Shown here piece after piece: positions 49,339-58,249 of a DNA stretch of 64,000 bases. The position numbers were made by a program, and so were the translations under genes. The stretch's first letter is position 1. Each line of letters opens with the position of its first letter. The DNA is from Novosphingobium beihaiense (lineage in GTDB: Bacteria; Pseudomonadota; Alphaproteobacteria; Sphingomonadales; Sphingomonadaceae): assembly GCF_022832375.1 (NCBI RefSeq), contig NZ_JALHLG010000009.1, positions 182,534 to 246,533 on the forward strand, read 5' to 3'. The notes under the pieces were generated by a model. The model was given only the letters and a program-made list of their open reading frames with translations. It searched no databases and was not told the origin of the DNA.

Positions 49339-50720
49339 TGCACTACGATCCCGGATCCTATCGCGATCCCGCAGGCCGAATCGTCGTCGATGGACGGCGC
49401 ATATTCCGCGCCATATTCGACTCCGGCCGGGTGACCTTTGAGGCTGCTGTCAGCTCTGGTGTGATAGATGCCTGCATCGAACGAGGGCAGCTTCTGCCCA
49501 TGAACCGATTACCTCTGGAGACCTTGCCCACCCTGGAGCATACTCCTTGCCACGTCATCGAGCATCCTCGGCTCGATTATATATCCTATCCGTACGAGTG
49601 GTGCTTTGCTCAACTCAAGGCTGCCGCGCTGCTACACCTTGATCTTCATCTTGATCTTCTCGCACAAGGCTTCACGCTTTCGGACGCCACTGCGTACAAT
49701 GTGCAGTTCATCGGCACCCGCCCAGTCTTCATCGATCACCTTTCCATCGTGCCTTACAACGAAGGAGAGCCCTGGATTGGCCAGCGCCAATTCACGATGC
49801 AATTTCTGGCGCCTCTTATTCTCTGGTCGAAAAAAGGCATTGCGCCAAATGCATGGTATCGCGGCAGCCTGGAAGGGATTTCACCAGAGGACCTGCTCCC
49901 GCTGCTCTCTTTCAAGGACAAGTTGTCCTTCACCGTCATGGCACACGTTGTCGCGCAAGCCAAACTGCATACCCAAGCCATCAAAGGGAACCACAAGAGC
50001 GCCACGCCGCCCGTTGCACAACTGACCCGCAAGCGCCTTGAAGCCATTCTTTCCGGCCTGCGCGACTATGTGATGGGCCTCTCAACGCCCAATGCGGAAA
50101 CAGTCTGGGGCGACTATGAAACAAACAACAGTTACGATGCAGACAGACGTGCGGCCAAGCACGATTTCGTCAGCCGGGTGATTTCACAGATTGCTCCTGG
50201 GCAAGTCTTCGATCTCGGCTGCAACAGCGGCGACTATTCCCGGACTGCCCTCGACAATGGGGCGAAGTCAGTCGTGGGCTTCGACTTCGATTTCGGGGCT
50301 CTGGAAAGGGCCTACTCCCGTTTTTCGAAAGAGAACGAGCCCGTCCTGCCCCTCTGGCTCGACGCCACCAACCCAAGCCCTGCGCAGGGATGGGCCGGTG
50401 CCGAACGCAAAAGCCTCGCCCAGCGTTCCAACGCAGACGCCCTGCTGGCTCTCGCCTTTATCCATCACCTTTCCATCGCCAGGAACATTCCACTCGACAT
50501 GGCGGTCGACTGGCTGATTTCGCTCGCCCCTTCCGGCATCATAGAATTCCCTGACAAGGGCGATCCCATGGTCGAGAAGCTGCTTTCGACACGCAAGGAG
50601 CTTTTCCCGGAATATTGCGAAGAAGCGTTTCTCAGCCACGTAGCCGCCAGAGCGCGTATCGTGGAAACCCTTCGCATTCCGGGTTCGCAAAGAACCCTGC
50701 TGCACTACGCTAGGGACTGA
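49338..50720 (+). CDS. Bipartite class I SAM methyltransferase (NoeA-like)
   Basis: A 460-residue protein. The C-terminal half is a class I methyltransferase with the SAM loop 'GQVFDLGCNSGDYSRTAL', 'SVVGFDFDFGALERAYSRF' and 'DALLALAFIHHLSIARNIPL'. The N-terminal ~200 residues include 'LSDATAYNVQFIGTRPVFID', which resembles the D-x-x-x-x-N plus late-Asp pattern of kinase-like catalytic loops. Proteins of this shape include rhizobial NoeA, linked to nodulation. The substrate is unknown; context suggests a surface glycan or its precursor. GC is lower than in core neighbours. Confidence 0.78.
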   Translation: MHYDPGSYRDPAGRIVVDGRRIFRAIFDSGRVTFEAAVSSGVIDACIERGQLLPMNRLPLETLPTLEHTPCHVIEHPRLDYISYPYEWCFAQLKAAALLHLDLHLDLLAQGFTLSDATAYNVQFIGTRPVFIDHLSIVPYNEGEPWIGQRQFTMQFLAPLILWSKKGIAPNAWYRGSLEGISPEDLLPLLSFKDKLSFTVMAHVVAQAKLHTQAIKGNHKSATPPVAQLTRKRLEAILSGLRDYVMGLSTPNAETVWGDYETNNSYDADRRAAKHDFVSRVISQIAPGQVFDLGCNSGDYSRTALDNGAKSVVGFDFDFGALERAYSRFSKENEPVLPLWLDATNPSPAQGWAGAERKSLAQRSNADALLALAFIHHLSIARNIPLDMAVDWLISLAPSGIIEFPDKGDPMVEKLLSTRKELFPEYCEEAFLSHVAARARIVETLRIPGSQRTLLHYARD

Positions 50721-50723
50721 CCC

Positions 50724-52298
50724 GTGCAGACCATGCTGACCAAAGCCGGAAGGTGGCCGATCGCTCCTTTGGCGCTTCCCGTTCTTGTTGCATTTCCATT
50801 GTGGTCCGCCAATTTCACGCGGATTTCGTATGGAATGGTTCTGCCAGCCGTTCTGACGGTGATTGCCCTCACAATCGCCTTGTTCGGCCTCTTATGGTTC
50901 GCGACCCGACAGGCGGCGCGTGCCTCGCTGATCACGACTGTATGGCTGGCCGTTGTGCTCTACGCGCCTTCGCTCATCAGTTCCGCATCGACGAACCACT
51001 GGATACTTGTAACCGGATCTGTCCTGGCTCTGCTTCTGGCCTTCGGCGTGTCTCGTCGCATATCGCGCGAAAACGATAGCCAGATCCGGCGGGCAAACGG
51101 GCTCATAAATCTTATGATGGGCGTGCCAGCCTTCATGATTGTTGGCTCGCTCTGCTTCATGCAGTACACCATTGAGCAAGGTCGCCCTGAACCGGACACA
51201 ATCTTCCCTCGTTTCCCAGGCCGGGCAACCACCAAAAGCCCTGACGTGTGGCATTTTGTTATGGACCGCTACGCCGGCACAGAAACACTTGCCAACCGCT
51301 TTGGATACGACAACCGCCCTTTTCTGGACGCATTGCGCAAACGCGGTTTTGCAGTCGCTGAGCATGCTTATTCCAACTATCAGGTCACACCGCTCTCGCT
51401 CGCGTCCACACTCAACGCATCATATCTTGATCGCTACACTTCTCAGCTTGGCTCTGACGTTGATATCGTGCCGATGTTCCGGGCGATCGATCACAACGCC
51501 GCATTCGATTTCTTCAAACGGCAAGGTTATCAGATCACGTTCGCCGGCGGCTGGGCTGATGTCACAGCACATAGTGCTCTTGCCGACCGTACGATAACGT
51601 TCCGGCCGCTTGGAGAATTTCCGCGCACGCTTATGGAACAATCGATCCCGGGTGTTTTCGGCAAAGCTCTCGGACTGCCTTATGCAGACGGCCGCAAAGA
51701 CCAGTGCCTTCGGGTAAAATACAAATTCAAACACCTGCGAGAAATCGTCAAAGAACCACAAAGGAAGTACGTCTTCGCGCACTTTCTGATCCCCCATCCG
51801 CCATATGCCCTGACAAATGACGGATCATGCCAAAGCATCGCGGAGGCACGCCGGATTGGCCGCTCCAAGAGCTATGTCGCACAAGTAGAATACGCCAATA
51901 GCCAATTGTTGCACTTGATTGATGCCATCCTTGCCGCCCCCCGGCCGGCAACGATCATAATACAAGCCGACGAAGGCCCCTATCCGCCAAAGTACGCCAT
52001 CGACGAGCCTGCGTTCGACGTCAAATTGCCGACGGACTCCGACTACCTGAATGACACAGCAGACATCCGGCGTGAGAAAACGGGCATCATTCTCGCCATC
52101 CGGCATGGTGACGGCAAATCCGATTCCATGCCTCGTTCTCCGGTGAACATCTATCCCGCGATCACCAACCATTCTTTCGGGACGCATATTCCCTTCAAGG
52201 AAGACAAGACGCTGATGTTCGGATGGACGCCTAACTACAAAGAACTTCGTGACGTTTCTGCAGAAACTTTTGGCATGACGCCGGACAAAGGCCGTTGA
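50724..52298 (+). CDS. Sulfatase-like (alkaline phosphatase superfamily) membrane enzyme
   Basis: A 524-residue protein with four to five N-terminal helices (to about residue 155), then a periplasmic alkaline-phosphatase-superfamily domain. 'SPDVWHFVMDRYAG' corresponds to the first metal strand, 'SNYQVTPLSLASTLNASYLD' to the nucleophile region (a Thr/Ser rather than the Cys of true sulfatases), 'FAHFLIPHPPYAL' supplies His, and 'IIIQADEGPYPP' supplies acidic ligands. This layout fits membrane phosphoglycerol or phosphoethanolamine transferases. The start is GTG 50724 (AGGGA upstream) or ATG 50733. Low-GC third gene of the cassette, 3 bp after the methyltransferase. Confidence 0.78.
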   Translation: MQTMLTKAGRWPIAPLALPVLVAFPLWSANFTRISYGMVLPAVLTVIALTIALFGLLWFATRQAARASLITTVWLAVVLYAPSLISSASTNHWILVTGSVLALLLAFGVSRRISRENDSQIRRANGLINLMMGVPAFMIVGSLCFMQYTIEQGRPEPDTIFPRFPGRATTKSPDVWHFVMDRYAGTETLANRFGYDNRPFLDALRKRGFAVAEHAYSNYQVTPLSLASTLNASYLDRYTSQLGSDVDIVPMFRAIDHNAAFDFFKRQGYQITFAGGWADVTAHSALADRTITFRPLGEFPRTLMEQSIPGVFGKALGLPYADGRKDQCLRVKYKFKHLREIVKEPQRKYVFAHFLIPHPPYALTNDGSCQSIAEARRIGRSKSYVAQVEYANSQLLHLIDAILAAPRPATIIIQADEGPYPPKYAIDEPAFDVKLPTDSDYLNDTADIRREKTGIILAIRHGDGKSDSMPRSPVNIYPAITNHSFGTHIPFKEDKTLMFGWTPNYKELRDVSAETFGMTPDKGR

Positions 52299-52458
52299 CC
52301 ATCTCCTTGCGTGGGAAGGAGCACTCCAAAGAAACAGGCACCTCGCCAAGACGCACCCATCCCACACTTTCCACAGCTCCGGCTTTGCCCGAATCCCGCG
52401 CCCCGGCTATCAGCGCCGCCGACTGATTCATCACCGATACAACCGGAGCACATACCCT

Positions 52459-52695
52459 ATGTCCGAGACCACCGACGATCGCCTGCGCCTTCTGATCGAG
52501 CGCGTCGAGCGCCTTGAGGAAGAAAAGAAGGGCATCTCGGACGACATCCGCGACGTCTACAACGAGGCCAAGGCCGTCGGCTACGACGTCAAGATCATGC
52601 GCCAGATCGTGCGTCTTCGCAAAATGAAGCCCGACGACCGCCGCGAAATGGACATGGTGCTCGAAACCTATCGCAGCGCGCTCGGCCTAGACTGA
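52459..52695 (+). CDS. gapR: GapR-family nucleoid-associated protein (DUF2312)
   Basis: A 78-residue coiled-coil DNA-binding protein. In Caulobacter, GapR binds overtwisted AT-rich DNA ahead of polymerases and supports topoisomerases. The conserved core is present: 'LRLLIERVERLEEEKKGISD' followed by 'DIRDVYNEAKAVGYDVKIMR' and 'IVRLRKMKPDDRREMD'. The C-terminus 'LETYRSALGLD' is the usual family end. It stands alone between the surface cassette and the YbjQ-like gene. Confidence 0.93.
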   Translation: MSETTDDRLRLLIERVERLEEEKKGISDDIRDVYNEAKAVGYDVKIMRQIVRLRKMKPDDRREMDMVLETYRSALGLD

Positions 52696-52710
52696 TCCGT
52701 TCCGGCCGGA

Positions 52711-52746
52711 CGTCATGGCGCAGGCTTTGTGCACCGCGCCATGACG
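52711..52746 (+). terminator. Perfect 11-bp hairpin after gapR
   Basis: CGTCATGGCGC (52711-52721) pairs exactly with GCGCCATGACG (52736-52746) around a 14-base loop. No T-run follows. It lies 16 bp after the gapR stop. Confidence 0.5.
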
Positions 52747-52766
52747 GGGTCACGAAAGTGATCTAT

Positions 52767-52790
52767 GCTCTCCTCCAAAACGAGGAGAGC
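52767..52790 (+). promoter_or_regulatory. Hairpin sequestering the ribosome-binding site of the YbjQ-like gene
   Basis: GCTCTCCTC (52767-52775) pairs perfectly with GAGGAGAGC (52782-52790) around CAAAAC. The 3' arm is the Shine-Dalgarno sequence GAGGAG itself, ending about 6 bases before the ATG at 52796. Folded, the mRNA would hide its own ribosome site. Confidence 0.65.
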
Positions 52791-52795
52791 AGGCC

Positions 52796-53113
52796 ATGAT
52801 CGTCACCACCACGCCCGCCATCGAGGACCGCCCGGTCCGCGAATACCTTGGCATCGTCACGGGCGAGGTGATTGTCGGCGCCAATATCTTCCGCGACCTC
52901 TTCGCCTCCATCACCGACATCGTCGGCGGCCGCTCGGGCAAATACGAGCAGGTACTGCAGCGCGCCCGCAAGGAAGCGCTCGCCGAAATGGAAGCCGAAG
53001 CCGCGAAGCTGGGCGCCAATGCCGTGATCGGCGTCGATCTCGACTATGAAGTGCTGGGCCAGGGCGGTTCGATGCTGATGGTGAGCTGCTCCGGCACCGC
53101 GGTGGCCGTGTAA
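52796..53113 (+). CDS. YbjQ-family (UPF0145, heavy-metal-binding domain) protein
   Basis: A 105-residue protein with the YbjQ fold: '[20 protein letters not shown]', then '[20 protein letters not shown]' and '[14 protein letters not shown]'. Homologues form pentamers; biological role unknown, though the family is annotated as heavy-metal-binding. Its ribosome site lies in a perfect hairpin. The stop TAA overlaps the next ATG by one base, so the VOC gene is co-translated. Confidence 0.88.
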   Translation: MIVTTTPAIEDRPVREYLGIVTGEVIVGANIFRDLFASITDIVGGRSGKYEQVLQRARKEALAEMEAEAAKLGANAVIGVDLDYEVLGQGGSMLMVSCSGTAVAV

Positions 53114-53658
53114 TGCGCTGGCGCGGCGTCCATCACGTCGAGTTCTCGGTGCTCGATTACGAACGTTCGATCGCCTTCTACGACAGGATGTTCGGCTGGC
53201 TCGGCTATACGAGCTTCTGGACGCTCGATATCGGATACCGCTCCACGTACTACATGGCGCGCTTTCCGGTGCCGCACAGCTACATCGGCATCCAGCCCGC
53301 CAGGAGCGGCGGCAAGCTGGATCACGATGCGCGGCCCGTGGGCGTGCATCATATCGCGCTCTGGGCCCGCAACCGGCGCGAAATAGACGCCTTCCACCGC
53401 GAGTTCCTGCTGCCGGAAGGGCTCGCCGTCACCGATCCGCCCGCCGCCTATGATATCTATGCGCCCGGCTACTATGCCGTGTTCTTCGACGATCCGATCA
53501 ACGGCATCCATTGGGAACTGGCCTTCACCCCGCGCCTGCCGGCGCCGGGCCAGTTCCTGCGCTTCCGCCGTGCGCTGAAAGAAGCCGCCGCCGGACACCC
53601 CGAATGGAATGGCGCCCCCGAAAAGGCCGCGATGCGCAAACTGCCCAGGAGGGATTGA
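53113..53658 (+). CDS. VOC-family (glyoxalase/dioxygenase fold) protein
   Basis: A 181-residue protein made of two beta-alpha-beta-beta-beta units. 'GVHHVEFSVLDYERSIAFYD' opens the first and 'GVHHIALWARNRREIDAFH' the second, each with a metal-type His. The end of the second unit is 'YAVFFDDPINGIHWELAF' with the usual Glu. The reaction is unknown. Coupled to the YbjQ-like gene by a one-base overlap and followed 5 bp later by a GNAT gene. Confidence 0.85.
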   Translation: MRWRGVHHVEFSVLDYERSIAFYDRMFGWLGYTSFWTLDIGYRSTYYMARFPVPHSYIGIQPARSGGKLDHDARPVGVHHIALWARNRREIDAFHREFLLPEGLAVTDPPAAYDIYAPGYYAVFFDDPINGIHWELAFTPRLPAPGQFLRFRRALKEAAAGHPEWNGAPEKAAMRKLPRRD

Positions 53659-53663
53659 CCGCC

Positions 53664-54149
53664 ATGCGCATCCGCCCCGCCGCGCAGACCGATGCCGCCG
53701 CCTGCGCCGCGATCTATGCGCCATTCGTCGAAAGCAGCTTCATCAGTTTCGAGACCGAGGCACCCGATGCCGCCGAAATGGCGCGGCGCATCGCGGCCTA
53801 TGGCGAATCGCATGCCTGGCTGATCGCCGAGGCCAGCGGGCAAGTGGCGGGATATGCCTATGCCAGCGCGCACCGGGCCCGCGCGGCCTATGCCTCTTCG
53901 TGCGATGTCGCAGTCTATGTCGATCCGGACCATGCGCGGCAGGGCATCGGCAAGGCGCTCTACGAAGCGCTATTCCTGCTGCTGAAGGACAAGGGGCTGC
54001 ACGCCGCCTTCGCGGGAATCGCCCTGCCCAACCCAGGCAGCGTGGGCCTGCACGAGGCGATGGGCTTCACACCGGTCGGAATTTACCGCGAAGTGGGCTG
54101 GAAACTCGGCGCCTGGCGTGATGTGGGCTGGTGGCAGCGGTTGCTCTAA
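53664..54149 (+). CDS. GNAT acetyltransferase, phosphinothricin acetyltransferase-like
   Basis: A 161-residue acetyltransferase resembling the phosphinothricin/methionine-sulfoximine type. The start '[20 protein letters not shown]' and '[20 protein letters not shown]' are characteristic, with the acetyl-CoA loop '[14 protein letters not shown]' and '[17 protein letters not shown]'. An AGGAGG site lies 11 bp upstream of the ATG. Natural substrates are probably amino-acid analogues; resistance cannot be asserted. Third gene of the ybjQ-VOC-GNAT run. Confidence 0.88.
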   Translation: MRIRPAAQTDAAACAAIYAPFVESSFISFETEAPDAAEMARRIAAYGESHAWLIAEASGQVAGYAYASAHRARAAYASSCDVAVYVDPDHARQGIGKALYEALFLLLKDKGLHAAFAGIALPNPGSVGLHEAMGFTPVGIYREVGWKLGAWRDVGWWQRLL

Positions 54150-54208
54150 CCGGTGCGGCTGTTGTAAGGGCGCCCGATCCTTTTCAGACCAGCAGAACGA
54201 ACGGACCC

Positions 54209-54970
54209 ATGGCAGGCCATTCCAAATTCAAGAACATCATGCACCGCAAGGGTGCGCAGGACAAGAAGCGCTCGGCGCAGTTCAGCAAGCTCAGCCGCGA
54301 AATCACCGTCGCGGCCAAGATGGGCATGCCCGATCCGGACATGAACCCGCGCCTGCGCGCCGCGGTCAACGCCGCCAAGGCGCAGTCGATGCCCAAGGAC
54401 AACATCCAGCGCGCCATCGACAAGGCAAGCAAGGGCGACAGCGAGAACTACGAGGAAGTGCGCTACGAGGGCTACGGTCCGGGCGGCGTCGCCATCATCG
54501 TCGAGGCGCTGACCGACAACCGCAACCGCACCGCCACCAACGTGCGCACCGCCTTTGCCAAGAACGGCGGCAACCTCGGTTCGTCGGGCGCGGTGAGCCA
54601 CGGCTTCGAACGCCTCGGCCTGATCGAGTACCCTGCCAGCGTGGGCGATGAGGACAAAGTGCTCGAAGCCGCGATCGAGGCCGGTGCCGACGATGTCGAA
54701 AGCGACATGGGCGATGACGAGAACCCCGGCAGCCACCAGATCTGGGTTTCGGTCGATTCGCTGCACGAAGTGGCCGCCGAACTCGAAAAGACGCTCGGCG
54801 AGGCCGAAGGCGTAAAGCTCGCCTGGCGCCCGAACCTGAAAGTCGATGTCGACGAGGGCACTGCAAGCACGCTGCTCAAGCTGGTCGACGTGCTCGACGA
54901 CGACGACGACGTGCAGACCGTCTGGGGCAATTACGAGATCCCGGACGAGGTCATGGAGAAGCTGGGCTGA
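54209..54970 (+). CDS. yebC: YebC/PmpR-family translation factor (TACO1 type)
   Basis: A 253-residue protein of the YebC/TACO1 family. Members help ribosomes through difficult sequences such as proline runs, and some act as DNA-binding regulators. The start '[20 protein letters not shown]' is diagnostic, followed by '[19 protein letters not shown]' and '[16 protein letters not shown]'. It often sits next to ruvC, as here. The DD-rich end ('[20 protein letters not shown]') is normal for the family. Confidence 0.95.
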   Translation: MAGHSKFKNIMHRKGAQDKKRSAQFSKLSREITVAAKMGMPDPDMNPRLRAAVNAAKAQSMPKDNIQRAIDKASKGDSENYEEVRYEGYGPGGVAIIVEALTDNRNRTATNVRTAFAKNGGNLGSSGAVSHGFERLGLIEYPASVGDEDKVLEAAIEAGADDVESDMGDDENPGSHQIWVSVDSLHEVAAELEKTLGEAEGVKLAWRPNLKVDVDEGTASTLLKLVDVLDDDDDVQTVWGNYEIPDEVMEKLG

Positions 54971-54999
54971 TCCAGCTCTCCGCCCTGCACGCCCGCCCC

Positions 55000-55536
55000 T
55001 TGCGCCTTGCCGCGATGCTGGGTGCGGCGTGTCTGGGGGCGGCTGGGGCAACGGCTGTCCCTGCGGGAACAGTCACGGCCTTGCCCCCGCAAGTGCCGAG
55101 CCAGTGCGCCGCAAGCGAACGCGTGCTCTATTCCTGCGCGTTCCCGCGCGGCACCGGCTCCCTTTGCGCGGGGAAGACCAGTGTCCATTACCGCTTCGGC
55201 CCGCGCGGGCACCCGGACATCGACCTTGCCAGCCGGCCTGACTGGTCCAACGTTCACACCGGTTTCGTGCGCGGACAGGGCAGCGGCCATCAAAGCCATG
55301 TCCGCCTGACCACCGGGCGTTTTCACTATGTGATCTTCGAAGGGGCCGACGGCTACCTGACGGAGGATCCCGGCCGCACCTATTCGGGCATCGCCGTTCT
55401 TAAAGGGCCGCAGGGCGAACAGGAACTCGCCACGCTGGCCTGCCCGGGACGCGCAGTCATCGCGCTGGATGATGCCTGGCTGTCTCGGCACGCAGCGGGC
55501 GAAAAGGACGGCGGCCCGTTCGACATATGGTACTGA
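55000..55536 (+). CDS. Secreted hypothetical protein between yebC and ruvC
   Basis: A 178-codon frame from TTG 55000 (or ATG 55015). The N-terminus '[19 protein letters not shown]' is a signal peptide. The mature protein has four Cys ('[15 protein letters not shown]', '[14 protein letters not shown]', 'LATLACPG') suitable for disulfides and beta-rich stretches, but no known domain. It lies in the yebC-ruvC gap, 4 bp before ruvC, so it belongs to the same transcript. Confidence 0.7.
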   Translation: MRLAAMLGAACLGAAGATAVPAGTVTALPPQVPSQCAASERVLYSCAFPRGTGSLCAGKTSVHYRFGPRGHPDIDLASRPDWSNVHTGFVRGQGSGHQSHVRLTTGRFHYVIFEGADGYLTEDPGRTYSGIAVLKGPQGEQELATLACPGRAVIALDDAWLSRHAAGEKDGGPFDIWY

Positions 55537-55540
55537 GAAC

Positions 55541-56017
55541 ATGATCCTCATCGGCCTCGACCCGGGCCTCACCTGCACCGGCTGGGGCATTGTCGCGAAA
55601 TCGGGCAGCCGCATCAGCCACGTGGCCAACGGTCAGATCCGCACCGATGCCAAGGCCGGCATGGCCGAGCGGCTGGCCGAACTCGACGCGGCACTGACCG
55701 ACGTGCTCCTCCACCACCGGCCTGATAGCGGCGCGGTGGAAGAAGTCTTCGTCAACAAGAACCCGCAATCGACGCTGAAACTGGGACAGGCACGCGGCGT
55801 CGCCATGCTGTCGCTGGCCCGCGCCGGAATGCCCGTGGCCGAATATCCCACCAAGGTGATCAAGAAGGCCCTCGTCGGCACCGGCGCCGCGGACAAGAAG
55901 CAGATCCAGGCGATGCTCAAGGTTCTGCTGCCCGGCGTGAGGCTGGCAGGCGAAGATGCTTCGGACGCGCTGGCCGTGGCGATCACCCATGCCAACATGC
56001 TGGGCAGCCACCGCTAA
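55541..56017 (+). CDS. ruvC: Holliday junction resolvase RuvC
   Basis: Endonuclease that resolves Holliday junctions with RuvAB; 158 residues. The acidic catalytic set is visible: Asp in '[15 protein letters not shown]' (about 7), Glu in '[14 protein letters not shown]' (about 67) and the C-terminal Asp pair in '[17 protein letters not shown]'. It is separated from ruvAB by a glycosyltransferase on the opposite strand. Confidence 0.96.
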   Translation: MILIGLDPGLTCTGWGIVAKSGSRISHVANGQIRTDAKAGMAERLAELDAALTDVLLHHRPDSGAVEEVFVNKNPQSTLKLGQARGVAMLSLARAGMPVAEYPTKVIKKALVGTGAADKKQIQAMLKVLLPGVRLAGEDASDALAVAITHANMLGSHR

Positions 56018-56021
56018 GGGG

Positions 56022-57530
56022 TTACATACCGCCCCTTTTCAGCGCGGTCTGATAGTCATAGTCCGGCGCTGAACCACATTTCCCTGGCCGCACATACAAA
56101 CATGCCCTCTCCTGCGGCATATCAAGACAAGCCTCCTGCCGATAGTCTTTGGTGCCAAGGGGACGTTCGGATGCGATCAGCGCATTGGCAGCCCGGGCCA
56201 GTTCCGGCGGTAACGGGTCTGTGCCCTCGTACACCCCCTTGGGCGCAATCGACAAAGGCAATGCCCTTGGAAGTTCGGCAGGAACAAGGTGAGCATAGAA
56301 CGCTTCCACTACCGCCAGACGGCAAACATGCGGATCCTGTGCAGCCTTGACGGCCAGTCTCGGAATGGCGCCCGCCCCACGGAAAGCCTGATAGCCGCCC
56401 GTGATATGGAACGACGAGATCGACATCAGCGTCCAGACCGCCATCATCACCCCCAAGGCGGCATTTTTCGTTAGGCGTGGAGCATGCCGTGCCAGAATAC
56501 GTTCAACGATACTTTGCGAACCGACGGCCGCCACCACCAGGAACACTAACGTGGAAACCCAAACGAACCGGTACTCCTTATGCGCGATCAGACTGTGAAC
56601 ACCAATATTCACGGCCCCAGCAAGCAACAAAGCCCAGTATCTACGCCCGGCAGCGGCTGCGCAAAGCCCCACGAACAGCAACGCACCGGCACCGAAATGC
56701 AAATAGTACTCTACAAAGTACTGCCATACAGGACTGGTGCCAAAACTGGCGGCCTTGCCCTCAACAATGTTCTTGCCAAAGTTGATAAACACCCAAGCGT
56801 AGGGCACCTTTCCGGCAATGGCATCACTCGCTGCTCCCAAAGCGAGCGCCCCCAGCCCTCCACCCATGACCGGCCGCCATCGTTCTGGCGTATGCCACAT
56901 GGCTGTCAGGAAAAGCACTGCCGCAAAAGGTGCATATTGCAAACGCACCAGCACGCCGAGCCCGAGCAGGAAGCCACCCGCCAGCGATGCCTTACGTTTC
57001 GCGTGAGCGGCAAGCAGGAATGAAGCTGCAAGCAGCAGCAAGGCACTTGCCAAGCTCTCTGACAACAACAGCTCCGAAAAGAACACGCTTTCCCACCATA
57101 CCGCCACGACGAACAGCGCGACCAGCGCATGGCGGCGCGACACGAATGCTCCCAGCCGCCAGGCCGCAGGCAGAGCTGTCAGTGTCGCGGTCAAGAAAGT
57201 CGCCCTGGCGAGATACATTGCCCACAACGTGCCCGGTGCAAAAGTATGCCCGATCCATAGCGGCACACTCAAAAACTGAGGGATCAGGCTGTTGCGCAAC
57301 CCTGCCCTTGTTTCCCAGGGTATGATACCATGCCCCGTAGCAATGCGATTGGCCTGCTCAAGATATTGCATCAGTTCATCAGCATGACTGATATCGAAGG
57401 GCGACCATGCCTGAATGCGCAAAATCATGGCCAGCACGAGAACGGCCGGTACTGGCCAACGCCAGTGCCAAGCATGTAAACCCCTCCCGATACAATGATC
57501 GGTCGCGCCATTCCCAACGATGTTCCCCAT
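56022..57530 (-). CDS. GT22-type (Alg9-like) membrane glycosyltransferase
   Basis: A 502-residue integral membrane protein with about ten helices. The first loop 'SPFDISHADELMQYLEQANR' carries the acidic motif of GT-C enzymes, and 'RNSLIPQFLSVPLWIG' and 'LIAHKEYRFVWVSTLVFLVV' (the HKE-RF motif) match the eukaryotic Alg9/PIG-B mannosyltransferase family. It probably uses a polyprenyl-phosphate sugar to glycosylate a surface lipid or glycan (inference). Lower-GC codon use and its reversed position between ruvC and ruvA suggest later insertion. Confidence 0.78.
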   Translation of the reverse strand: MGNIVGNGATDHCIGRGLHAWHWRWPVPAVLVLAMILRIQAWSPFDISHADELMQYLEQANRIATGHGIIPWETRAGLRNSLIPQFLSVPLWIGHTFAPGTLWAMYLARATFLTATLTALPAAWRLGAFVSRRHALVALFVVAVWWESVFFSELLLSESLASALLLLAASFLLAAHAKRKASLAGGFLLGLGVLVRLQYAPFAAVLFLTAMWHTPERWRPVMGGGLGALALGAASDAIAGKVPYAWVFINFGKNIVEGKAASFGTSPVWQYFVEYYLHFGAGALLFVGLCAAAAGRRYWALLLAGAVNIGVHSLIAHKEYRFVWVSTLVFLVVAAVGSQSIVERILARHAPRLTKNAALGVMMAVWTLMSISSFHITGGYQAFRGAGAIPRLAVKAAQDPHVCRLAVVEAFYAHLVPAELPRALPLSIAPKGVYEGTDPLPPELARAANALIASERPLGTKDYRQEACLDMPQERACLYVRPGKCGSAPDYDYQTALKRGGM

Positions 57531-57643
57531 AGCTCACATCGCATAGGCCGCCGTTACCGCGATGTCACTGCACAGCTCGCGCCGCCTCGCTCAGTGACTT
57601 GCCCCTTGCCGCGCGACTCGCCTTCGTGCCATAGGAACAAACC

Positions 57644-58249
57644 ATGATCGCCAAGCTTACAGGCCTGCTCGACGATACCGGTCCCGACTGGGCCGTCGTC
57701 GATGTGAACGGAGTGGGATATCTGGTCTACTGCTCGGCCCGCACGCTCGACCATCTCGGCATCCGGGGCGACAGGGTTATCGTCTATACCGAAATGCAGG
57801 TGTCCGAGACCGACCAGCGCCTGATCGGGTTCACCAGCGGCGCGGAGCGGGACTGGTTCAAGCTGCTCACTGCCGTGCAGGGCGTCGGCTCCAAGGTGGC
57901 GCTGGCGATCCTCTCCGCACTCACGACCGAAGAACTGCAGCGCGCCTGCGCGGGCAGCGATGCGGCGATGGTGGCGCGGGCCAATGGCGTTGGGCCCAAA
58001 CTCGCCAGCCGCATCGTCAACGAGCTGAAGGAAAAGGCAGGCGGCATGGCCACCGTGCCTGCCGCGCCGGGCAGCGCTCCCGCCGCCGCTCCGGGCTTGG
58101 CGAGCGCAGATGCCGTTTCGGCGTTGCAGAATCTGGGCTTCAAGCCTGCCATTGCCAGCGCCGCCGTCGCCCATGCCGTAGGCGAACTGGGCGAGGATGC
58201 TGGATTGAACGATCTCGTGCGCGTAGCCTTGAAGCAGGCTGCGGGATGA
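57644..58249 (+). CDS. ruvA: Holliday junction DNA helicase subunit RuvA
   Basis: Junction-binding tetramer that directs RuvB; 201 residues. Domain I ('[20 protein letters not shown]'), the helix-hairpin-helix region ('[20 protein letters not shown]', '[18 protein letters not shown]') and the flexible linker followed by domain III ('[20 protein letters not shown]') are all present. The stop overlaps the start of a small secreted protein by 4 bp. Confidence 0.96.
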   Translation: MIAKLTGLLDDTGPDWAVVDVNGVGYLVYCSARTLDHLGIRGDRVIVYTEMQVSETDQRLIGFTSGAERDWFKLLTAVQGVGSKVALAILSALTTEELQRACAGSDAAMVARANGVGPKLASRIVNELKEKAGGMATVPAAPGSAPAAAPGLASADAVSALQNLGFKPAIASAAVAHAVGELGEDAGLNDLVRVALKQAAG

